Positions 43,639 through 51,135 of a stretch of 64,000 nt of DNA are shown here, one piece after another. A model generated the notes under the pieces. That model ran no database searches and was not told the DNA's origin. It saw nothing but the letters and a program-made list of their open reading frames with translations. The stretch spans positions 1-64,000 of the forward strand of contig JAZLLH010000068.1 in assembly GCA_045598025.1 (NCBI GenBank), read 5' to 3'. Positions within the stretch are counted from its first letter, which is position 1, and every line of letters begins with the position of its first letter. Position numbers and translations under genes: made by a program. Origin of the DNA: UBA1195 sp045598025 (GTDB taxonomy: Bacteria > Bacteroidota > Bacteroidia > Bacteroidales > WCHB1-69).

Positions 43639-44353
43639 AATAGTTCATTATTTTATAAAGTCCATAGAATAACAGGTACGGATTTGCAAAGGTAGGATTT
43701 TTTAGCTTACCTTTTACCTTTTCGGCATCTCCTCCCGTTAAAATAAATACAATATCCTCATATTCAGTTATGTATTTTTCAATCATGGCATCACACTCGG
43801 AAACAAACCCCCGACATACACCGGCACGAATGGATGAAAAGGTAGTCGTTCCTACCAAAGGGACTTCCATATCCGCCTCCACAAGCGGCAGACGGGATGT
43901 GAACGCATGCAAAGCCTTCAACCGCATCTCCAAACCGAGAGTAATGCTGCCTCCTCTGTACACGGCATCTGCCGTCAGCAGATCAAAAGTCATGCAGCTT
44001 CCGCACTGTATGACCACCACATTCCTTCCCGGATACAGGTAGCGGGCAGCCACCATGCAACCCAGACGGTCCGCACCCAAAGTTTCAGGCGTTTCATAGG
44101 CAATCCGTATGGGAAGCGGACGCAAAGCGGAAGGCATGTATACTTCGAATTCCTTACGCAAGGCGGTCGGAAGCGGATCGTCAGAAGCAGCCACAGAAGA
44201 GTACATCAAATGGCGTATACCGTATTTTTCTTTCCACTCCATCAGCACATTCACAGGCAGTTCGGGATATCTGACAAACTCCAGAAGGCGGTCGTCTTCG
44301 TACACGGCCGCCTTCTGTAAGGTATTTCCTTTATCTATGACAATTCCTTTCAC
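43625..44353 (-). CDS. coaX: Type III pantothenate kinase
   Basis: A 242-residue ASKHA-fold kinase that phosphorylates pantothenate, the first step of coenzyme A synthesis. Seen: phosphate loop IVIDKGNT (Asp7), GADR (93-96) with the catalytic Asp95, and GGSITLGLEMRLKALHAFT, the type III signature. The third motif, normally DxGTAxT, reads IQCGSCMTFD, with Gln116 in place of the conserved Asp. The protein is otherwise full length. It is 3 bp downstream of queA and overlaps the barrel gene by 14 bp. coaBC, for later steps, is at 7516. Confidence 0.9.
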   Translation of the reverse strand: MKGIVIDKGNTLQKAAVYEDDRLLEFVRYPELPVNVLMEWKEKYGIRHLMYSSVAASDDPLPTALRKEFEVYMPSALRPLPIRIAYETPETLGADRLGCMVAARYLYPGRNVVVIQCGSCMTFDLLTADAVYRGGSITLGLEMRLKALHAFTSRLPLVEADMEVPLVGTTTFSSIRAGVCRGFVSECDAMIEKYITEYEDIVFILTGGDAEKVKGKLKNPTFANPYLLFYGLYKIMNYYVEK

Positions 44354-44356
44354 ACG

Positions 44357-45409
44357 TCAGATAATCAACATAGCATCCCCGAAAGGAAGGAATCTGTATT
44401 TTTCCTGCAAAGCCTGCTGATAGGCTTCCATCACCAATTCGTAACCTCCGAAAGCACAGGTAATCATCAGCATTCCGGATTGGGGAGGATTCAGACTGGT
44501 CAGCAGCATATCAGCCGAGAGAAACTCATAAGGCGGAAAGATAAACTTATTGGTCCAACCCTTATACGGCTTGATGAGGCCAGACATGTAGACAGAGGAT
44601 TCCAATGCCTTCAGCGAAGTCGTTCCTACACAACAGACCCGGTGGCCCGACTCCTTCGCCTTGTTGACCAGGCTGGCCGTTTCATCGGAAATTTCCATTT
44701 CCTCCGAATCGATTTTGTGCTTCGCCAGGTCCTCTACATCAATTTCTTTGAAATTACCGATACCTGCATGCAGCGTTATATCGGCAAAGTTCACACCCTG
44801 AATTTCCAGGAGTTTCAGCGTACGTTTCGTAAAATGCAGACCACTGGAAGGGGCTACAACCGCTCCGTCCCGCTTGGCGTAGATGGTCTGGTAATCTTTT
44901 TGATCACACGGTTCAACCTCCCTCAGCCGGAGCAGTTGCTCCGGAAGCGGCATCTGCCCCAAAGAAAACAGTTTTTCTACAAATTCCTCGTGAGAACCGG
45001 AAAAAAGAAACCTCAGAGTACGGCCTCTGGAAGTGGTGTTGTCAATCACTTCGGCCACCATATTCCCATCGTCAAAAAACAATTTGTTTCCGATACGGAT
45101 TTTCCGCGCAGGATCCACCAGAACATCCCATAAACGGCTTTCCGCATCCAGTTCCCGCAACAGAAACACACTGATAAACGTATCTGTACTCTCTTTCTGT
45201 CCTGTCAACATAGCCGGAATCACACGTGTGTCGTTTCTTACCAGCACATCGCCATCACCCAGATAATCGAGAATGTCTTTGAACCGCCGGTGAGTAATGG
45301 TCTGCTTTTTCCGGTCCACCACCATCAAACGGTCTTCATCCCTGTCTTCCAAAGGATGAAGGGCAATCATTTCTTGCGGAAGAAAGTACTTAAATTGCGA
45401 TAATTTCAT
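44357..45409 (-). CDS. queA: tRNA preQ1(34) S-adenosylmethionine ribosyltransferase-isomerase
   Basis: A 350-residue enzyme of queuosine synthesis that adds the ribosyl part of S-adenosylmethionine to preQ1 in tRNA. Family blocks: FKYFLPQEMIALHPLEDRDEDRLMV-type start, FLGDGDVLVRND-like YLGDGDVLVRNDTRVIPA, YAKRDGAVVAPSSGLHFT, HAGIGNFKEIDVEDL, VGTTSLKALES and FIFPPYEF. The ATG at 45409 fits the usual QueA N-terminus (MKLSQFKYFLP); a start 51 bases upstream was rejected. It heads the minus-strand group coaX to lptC. No -7 element was identified upstream of it. Confidence 0.96.
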   Translation of the reverse strand: MKLSQFKYFLPQEMIALHPLEDRDEDRLMVVDRKKQTITHRRFKDILDYLGDGDVLVRNDTRVIPAMLTGQKESTDTFISVFLLRELDAESRLWDVLVDPARKIRIGNKLFFDDGNMVAEVIDNTTSRGRTLRFLFSGSHEEFVEKLFSLGQMPLPEQLLRLREVEPCDQKDYQTIYAKRDGAVVAPSSGLHFTKRTLKLLEIQGVNFADITLHAGIGNFKEIDVEDLAKHKIDSEEMEISDETASLVNKAKESGHRVCCVGTTSLKALESSVYMSGLIKPYKGWTNKFIFPPYEFLSADMLLTSLNPPQSGMLMITCAFGGYELVMEAYQQALQEKYRFLPFGDAMLII

Positions 45410-45596
45410 GTGTTCTATCTCTTGATTAAAAAACTTTGTGCCGGCACTGCTCCCCGACAATCACTACATAATGGATTGGATAAACGCAACACACAGTTGA
45501 TTTATTTTGCAGATTGAAAAAAAAATCGATATTCTGACGCAGACAATGCAAATACCGGATTTCCAGTCAGGGAAAGGACTCAAAAAAAAGAGAAAA

Positions 45597-45612
45597 TTTG
45601 ATGGGCATCAAA
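45597..45612. promoter_or_regulatory. Perfect inverted repeat TTTGATG-GG-CATCAAA upstream of pheT promoter
   Basis: A 7+2+7 base dyad ends 25 bp before the -7 element of pheT and could be an operator. Its spacing is suited to a dimeric DNA-binding protein. No known regulator motif is recognised. Confidence 0.4.
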
Positions 45613-45637
45613 CAACTTTACATATATATTTTTTTTG

Positions 45638-45645
45638 TATATTTG
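45638..45645 (+). promoter_or_regulatory. Bacteroidetes -7 element (TATATTTG) for pheT
   Basis: TATATTTG matches TAnnTTTG, 61 bp upstream of pheT. The rest of the 297-bp gap 45410-45706 is AT-rich; apart from the dyad at 45597 nothing else is recognised. Confidence 0.65.
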
Positions 45646-45706
45646 CAGTTTGTGCTCTCCTCTGTTATAGAGCATATATATTTTTGAAAACAAAACAGTT
45701 AAATAT

Positions 45707-48157
45707 ATGGAAATATCCTACAAATGGCTAAAGAGATACCTGGCAACCGATCTGAGTGCGGCAGAAATGTCCGCCTTACTGACGGATTGCGGACTGGAAG
45801 TGGAAACTCTTGAAACGTATGAAAGCATCCGGGGCGGTTTGAAAAACGTGGTAATCGGCAAAGTACTGAGCTGCGAAGCCCATCCCGATTCCGACCACCT
45901 GCACGTCACTACCGTGGATGTCGGAGAAAAGGTTCCGCTGAACATCGTATGCGGAGCTCCCAATGTCGCAAGCGGACAACATGTGGTCGTAGCCCGCATC
46001 GGAGCGGTGCTCTACCCTTCCGACGGAGAACCCGTCACCATTAAAAAATCCAAAATCCGAGGCGTCGGTTCAGAAGGCATGATTTGCGCAGAAGACGAAT
46101 TGGGGATCGGAAGCGACCACGCCGGTATCATGGTTCTGCCGGAGACAGCCGTTCCCGGCACGCCGGCCAAAGATTATTTCAAAGTGGAAACAGACGATGT
46201 GTTCGGCATCGGACTGACACCGAACCGCAGTGATGCCATCTGCCACATCGGAGTGGCCAGAGACATGAAAGCCTCCATTCATCGCCATTTGGGAAAGAAA
46301 CTGAAATTGGAATATCCCGATATAAGTGCATTCCCGACCCAGGGACCGGCCAATCCCGTATCCATAGAAATCCGGGACGAAGAACGCTGTCCGCGATATT
46401 CCGGTCTGTACATCAAGGGTGTGCACGTGCAAGATTCGCCGGAATGGATGCAGAGCCTGCTGCGCACTGTAGGTATACGGCCCATCAATAATATCGTGGA
46501 TATCACCCAATTCGTCATGTTGGAATGCGGGCAGCCCATGCATGCCTTTGATGCAGGAAAAATCAAAGGACAGAAAGTAATTGTCCGCAGAGCATCCAAA
46601 GATGAACCTTTCCGGACATTGGACGGAATCGACCGTAAACTGGATACGGAAGACCTCGTCATATGCCATGCCGATGCTCCCATGTGTATTGCCGGAGTCA
46701 TGGGCGGAGAGCACTCCGGAATCAGCACAGACACCACGGATGTTTTTCTGGAAAGTGCCTATTTCCAAGCAGCTGGCATCCGCAAAACAGCCAAACGGCA
46801 CACGTTGAAAACGGACGCCTCCTTCCGCTATGAAAGAGGTTGCGATCCAAATATCACCATTTACGCCTTGAAACGCGCAGCCCTGCTGATACAGGAAATG
46901 GCTGGAGGCAGCATATCCGTCATCACGGACTGCTATCCGAAACCCATTGAAAAAAACACCGTTGAATTCCCGCTGTCTCGGCTGAACCAACTGGCCGGTC
47001 AGGAAATTGAAAAGGAAATGGTGCTGCAGATTCTGGAAGACCTGGAGATCGAAGTCCTTCGGGACGCAGACGGGGTGCTTAGCCTGGCCATCCCCACCAA
47101 CAAAGTGGACGTAACCCGTATTGCGGATGTGGTGGAAGAAATCATGCGGATATACGGATACAATAACATTCACCTGCCCAGTCAGTTCTGCTACCGTCCG
47201 TCTGCCCTGGACGAACATCCTTTGCTGGAAGTCAAGGAATGCATTTCCAATTATCTGTCTGACAATGGTTTCTATGAAATTATGAACAATTCCCTGACCA
47301 AAAGTGACTACACACGCTGGGACTTCATTCCGAAAACGGAAACCGTGCAACTGATGAATCCGCTGAGCAAAGACCTGCAGAACATGCGGCAAACACTGCT
47401 GTTCGGAGGACTGGAAAGCATTGCCAACAACATCAACCATTCCAATTTCGATTTACGCCTGTACGAATTCGGGACCATTTATAGCCAGCAAGCGGGAAAA
47501 GAAAAAGTGGAAGAGCGCTACCCACACCGTCAGCGGCTGGGAATCTGGGTCAGCGGAAAAACACAGGGCACTTCCTGGCAGAGCACACCGGACGAAGCCG
47601 ATTTCTATTACTTGAAAAACATGGTTCTGAACGCCTTGCACAAAGCCAAATTTCAGACACAGCGAATGAAACTGCAAATGGTCGAACAGGAAAACGGCAT
47701 GATCAACGTGCTGAAATACAGTTTCCGTCAACAGGATATTTTGAGCATAGGCGAAGTCGAACCCGAACTGCTGAAGCAATTCGGCATCAAACAGCGCGTT
47801 TTCTTCGCTGACATTGACTGCGACAAACTGGTCGGAAATATGGAACGCAAAAAGACATTGTTCAAGGAGCTGAACCGCTTCCCGGAAGTAGACAGAGATC
47901 TGGCCCTACTGGTTGACAAAGAAGTCACCTATGAGCAAATTGAAAAATTGGCCTTCAAAACCGAACCCAACGCCATAAAATCGGTCAATCTTTTCGACGT
48001 ATACGAAGGTAAAAACCTGGAAGAAGGCAAGAAATCCTACGCGGTCAGTTTCGTCATTACCAATACAGACCGCACTTTCACCAGCGATGAGGTTCAGGGA
48101 ATCATGGACAGGCTGATTCATGCCTACGAAAAAGAACTGGGAGCTAAATTGAGATAA
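45707..48157 (+). CDS. pheT: Phenylalanine-tRNA ligase subunit beta
   Basis: An 816-residue subunit of the alpha2-beta2 enzyme that charges tRNA-Phe. Domains in order: N-terminal EMAP-type tRNA-binding OB-fold (about 40-150, with HPDSDHLHVTTVDVG and NIVCGAPNVASGQ), B3/4 editing domain (about 210-380, RYSGLYIKGV and CGQPMHAFDAGKI), B5 domain (about 400-475), catalytic-like core (IMRIYGYNNI to EFGTIY) and the C-terminal FDX-ACB domain (LNRFPEVDRDLALLVDKEVTYE). Full length. pheS is not adjacent, which is common in Bacteroidetes. Its own promoter lies at 45638. Confidence 0.97.
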   Translation: MEISYKWLKRYLATDLSAAEMSALLTDCGLEVETLETYESIRGGLKNVVIGKVLSCEAHPDSDHLHVTTVDVGEKVPLNIVCGAPNVASGQHVVVARIGAVLYPSDGEPVTIKKSKIRGVGSEGMICAEDELGIGSDHAGIMVLPETAVPGTPAKDYFKVETDDVFGIGLTPNRSDAICHIGVARDMKASIHRHLGKKLKLEYPDISAFPTQGPANPVSIEIRDEERCPRYSGLYIKGVHVQDSPEWMQSLLRTVGIRPINNIVDITQFVMLECGQPMHAFDAGKIKGQKVIVRRASKDEPFRTLDGIDRKLDTEDLVICHADAPMCIAGVMGGEHSGISTDTTDVFLESAYFQAAGIRKTAKRHTLKTDASFRYERGCDPNITIYALKRAALLIQEMAGGSISVITDCYPKPIEKNTVEFPLSRLNQLAGQEIEKEMVLQILEDLEIEVLRDADGVLSLAIPTNKVDVTRIADVVEEIMRIYGYNNIHLPSQFCYRPSALDEHPLLEVKECISNYLSDNGFYEIMNNSLTKSDYTRWDFIPKTETVQLMNPLSKDLQNMRQTLLFGGLESIANNINHSNFDLRLYEFGTIYSQQAGKEKVEERYPHRQRLGIWVSGKTQGTSWQSTPDEADFYYLKNMVLNALHKAKFQTQRMKLQMVEQENGMINVLKYSFRQQDILSIGEVEPELLKQFGIKQRVFFADIDCDKLVGNMERKKTLFKELNRFPEVDRDLALLVDKEVTYEQIEKLAFKTEPNAIKSVNLFDVYEGKNLEEGKKSYAVSFVITNTDRTFTSDEVQGIMDRLIHAYEKELGAKLR

Positions 48158-48190
48158 CGGATACGAAATAAACCATAAAATTCAAACAGT

Positions 48191-49150
48191 ATGCAAAATA
48201 TAGAATATAAAGAAAAAAAAGACTGCCGCTCCGGTTTTGGAGAAGGTCTGTTGGAAGCCGGCAAACGAAACGAAAACGTAGTCGCGCTCTGCGCTGACTT
48301 GACCGGATCAGTTAAAATGAACGCATTTGCCGAGGCTTTTCCGGAAAGATTTTTCCAAGTAGGTATTGCGGAAGCCAATATGATAGGTATGGCTGCAGGC
48401 ATGGCACTCAGCGGAAAAATTCCTTTCGTGGGTTCCTTTGCCAATTTCTGCACTACCCGCGTGCTGGATCAGATTCGGATGGTGGTAGCCTACTCCGGAA
48501 ACAATGTCAAGATTTGCGGTTCTCATGCCGGCATTACTACCGGTGAGGACGGAGCCACCCACCAAGTAATGGAAGACATCGGATTTGTCAAGGGACTGCC
48601 GAATATGACGGTAATCAATCCCTGCGACTTCAATCAGACCAAGGCCGCCACACTGGCCATAGCCGAATACAACGGTCCCGTCTATCTCCGTTACGGACGG
48701 CCGAAAGTTCCGAATTTCACAGCGGCCGAACAGCCCTTTGTCATCGGCAAGGCCCTGCGTATGAGAGAAGGATCGGATGTAAGCCTGTTCGCCACCGGAC
48801 ATATGGTATATCCTGCATTGGAAGCAGCCAATATACTGGAAGCAAAAGGCATTTCGGCGGAAGTCATCAACATACACACCATCAAACCTTTAGATACCGA
48901 ATCCATACTGTCTTCCGTCCGTAAAACCGGCTGTGCCGTCAGCTGCGAGGAACATTCCTACATCAATGGACTGGGCGACAGCATCGCAAGAACGCTGGTG
49001 CGCAACCACCTGTGTCCCTTGGAATATGTCGCCATGGAAGACGAATTCGGACAAAGCGGAACTCCCGACGAACTGATGAAATTCTACCGTTTGGACAAGG
49101 AACACATCGTTGAAGCAGCCATGAAGGCCGTCGGACGCAAAAACGGCTGA
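48191..49150 (+). CDS. Transketolase C-terminal half (TktB-type subunit)
   Basis: A 319-residue protein equal to the pyrimidine-binding and C-terminal domains of transketolase. The thiamine-activating Glu61 lies in VGIAEANMIGMAAGMA; other marks are FANFCTTRVLDQIRMVVAYSG and SHAGITTGEDGATHQ, then the C-terminal domain with INIHTIKPLDTESI. In split transketolases a separate N-terminal subunit binds the pyrophosphate. That subunit is not in this window: pheT lies upstream and typA downstream. The gene may pair with an N-terminal half elsewhere or with a divergent partner. It transfers two-carbon units in the pentose phosphate pathway if paired. Confidence 0.9.
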   Translation: MQNIEYKEKKDCRSGFGEGLLEAGKRNENVVALCADLTGSVKMNAFAEAFPERFFQVGIAEANMIGMAAGMALSGKIPFVGSFANFCTTRVLDQIRMVVAYSGNNVKICGSHAGITTGEDGATHQVMEDIGFVKGLPNMTVINPCDFNQTKAATLAIAEYNGPVYLRYGRPKVPNFTAAEQPFVIGKALRMREGSDVSLFATGHMVYPALEAANILEAKGISAEVINIHTIKPLDTESILSSVRKTGCAVSCEEHSYINGLGDSIARTLVRNHLCPLEYVAMEDEFGQSGTPDELMKFYRLDKEHIVEAAMKAVGRKNG

Positions 49151-49200
49151 TCAGCTCGAAATGCAGACAGAAGATAGAGAATAGAGAAAAGAAAAAACAT

Positions 49201-51036
49201 ATGCAAAACATTAGAAATGTGGCTATCATAGCCCATGTCGACCACGGGAAAACCACTTTGGTCGACCGTATATTGTATCAGTCCAAACTGTTCAGGGACA
49301 ATCAGAACGTACAGGACCTGGTGCTGGATAACAACGATTTGGAAAGAGAAAGAGGCATCACCATTCTTTCCAAAAATGTATCCGTTCACTACAAAGGATA
49401 CAAAATCAACATTATAGATACTCCGGGACACAGTGATTTCGGAGGAGAAGTGGAAAGAGTGCTGAACATGGCAGATGGTGTACTGCTGATTGTGGACGCT
49501 TTCGAAGGCCCGATGCCTCAGACCCGTTTCGTGTTGCAGAAAGCCATCGAACTCAATTTGAAACCCATCGTGGTCATCAACAAAGTCGATAAACCCAACT
49601 GCAATCCGGAATTGACCATGGAAGCGGTATTCGACCTCATGTTCGCATTGGGTGCCAGCGAAGAACAACTGGACTTTCCCGTCGTCTACGGTTCTTCCAA
49701 ACAAGGATGGATGAGCGATGACTGGCAGAAGCCCACAGACAATGTATACTATCTTTTAGACCAGATTATCGAGCACATACCGGAATATCACGCACAGGAA
49801 GGCAATACGCAAATGATTATATCCTCTTTGGACTATTCTTCCTATGTAGGACGTATCGCTGTCGGCAAACTCACCCGCGGCACACTGATGGCCGGGCAGA
49901 ACATTTCTCTGGTGAAACACGACGGCAGCATTGTCAAGTCAAAAATCAAGGAACTCTATATTTTTGAAGGTTTAGGAAAGGAGAAAATCAAGACAGAAAT
50001 ACATGCCGGAGAAATCTGTGCCATTTTCGGCATTGACGGATTCGAAATCGGAGACACCGTGGCCGATTTTGAAAATCCGGAAGGTCTCCCTCCCATCAAA
50101 GTAGACGAACCGACCATGAGCATGCTGTTCACCATCAACAACTCGCCTTTCTACGGGAAAGAAGGAAAGTTCGTTACCTCCCGCCACATCCACGAACGTC
50201 TGCAGAAAGAATTGGAAAAGAACCTGGCACTTCGGGTAGAACCGACTGATTCCCCGGACTCCCACATCGTATATGGACGCGGCATATTGCATCTTTCCAT
50301 CCTCATCGAGACCATGAGAAGAGAAGGATACGAATTACAGGTCGGACAACCGAAAGTCATCATCAAGGAAATTGACCACAAGAAATGCGAACCGATAGAA
50401 GAACTCATCGTTCTGGTTCCGGAAGATTTTGCCAGCAGAACCATTGACCTGGTAACCAAACGCAAAGGTGAAATCCTTTCCGTGGAGACCAAGGGAGACC
50501 GGATTTATCAATGCTTCCGGATTCCTTCCCGAGGACTGATCGGACTGAGAAGCCAGATGTTGACAGCGACCGAAGGAGAAGCCATCATGTCACACCGCCT
50601 GGTGGACTTTGAACCTTGGAAGGGCGATATTCCGCTGCGGCACAACGGTTCGCTGGTTGCCATGGAAACCGGTACGGCAGTCGCCTACGCCATGGACAAA
50701 CTGCAAGATAGAGGAAGTTATTTCGTCGAACCCATGGACGAGGTATACGAAGGAGAAGTTATCGGACAGCACATCCGCCAGGACGACCTGGTAATTAATA
50801 TTACCAAAGCAAAGAAACTGAGCAATATGCGTGCAGCCGGATCGGATGAAAAAGTGTTGCTTCCGCCCGCCGTCAAATTTTCTCTGGAAGAATACATGGA
50901 ATACATAGGCGAGGATGAATACCTGGAAATTACGCCGAAATCTTTAAGACTCCGGAAAATTCTACTCAGCGATCTGGATAGGAAACGTCAGGCCAAACGC
51001 ATTGAATCCCAAGCTCAAGCCGCACAAGGGAAATAG
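49201..51036 (+). CDS. typA: Translational GTPase TypA/BipA
   Basis: A 611-residue ribosome-binding GTPase. G motifs: AHVDHGKTT (G1), RERGITI (G2), DTPGHSDF (G3), NKVDKP (G4). The EF-G-like domains II, III and V follow, with KGEILSVETKGDR and IPSRGLIGLRSQMLTATEGEA, then the BipA-specific C-terminal domain with KKLSNMRAAGSDEKVLLPP. BipA helps 50S subunit assembly at low temperature and modulates stress responses. It starts 50 bp after the transketolase gene and ends before a bidirectional terminator. Confidence 0.97.
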   Translation: MQNIRNVAIIAHVDHGKTTLVDRILYQSKLFRDNQNVQDLVLDNNDLERERGITILSKNVSVHYKGYKINIIDTPGHSDFGGEVERVLNMADGVLLIVDAFEGPMPQTRFVLQKAIELNLKPIVVINKVDKPNCNPELTMEAVFDLMFALGASEEQLDFPVVYGSSKQGWMSDDWQKPTDNVYYLLDQIIEHIPEYHAQEGNTQMIISSLDYSSYVGRIAVGKLTRGTLMAGQNISLVKHDGSIVKSKIKELYIFEGLGKEKIKTEIHAGEICAIFGIDGFEIGDTVADFENPEGLPPIKVDEPTMSMLFTINNSPFYGKEGKFVTSRHIHERLQKELEKNLALRVEPTDSPDSHIVYGRGILHLSILIETMRREGYELQVGQPKVIIKEIDHKKCEPIEELIVLVPEDFASRTIDLVTKRKGEILSVETKGDRIYQCFRIPSRGLIGLRSQMLTATEGEAIMSHRLVDFEPWKGDIPLRHNGSLVAMETGTAVAYAMDKLQDRGSYFVEPMDEVYEGEVIGQHIRQDDLVINITKAKKLSNMRAAGSDEKVLLPPAVKFSLEEYMEYIGEDEYLEITPKSLRLRKILLSDLDRKRQAKRIESQAQAAQGK

Positions 51037-51090
51037 TTCCCGACGGCTCAGGCACCTGATTCCGATTACAGTTTGGCTTTACGCAATAAA

Positions 51091-51118
51091 AAAACGGCAG
51101 CGAAATCGCTGCCGTTTT
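51091..51118. terminator. Bidirectional terminator between typA and pnp
   Basis: Stem AAAACGGCAGCG / CGCTGCCGTTTT closing a 4-base loop (AAAT), with A-run upstream and T-run downstream, so it can stop transcripts from both convergent genes. Confidence 0.92.
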
Positions 51119-51135
51119 GCTTATAGGGTCCGGAA

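Noticed and set aside
45507..45731. Plus-strand open frame of 74 codons in the gap before pheT
   Set aside because: It spans the pheT promoter and overlaps the pheT start; low-complexity sequence with no protein features.
46070..47440. Minus-strand open frame of 456 codons opposite pheT
   Set aside because: Antisense shadow; pheT is intact and full length here.
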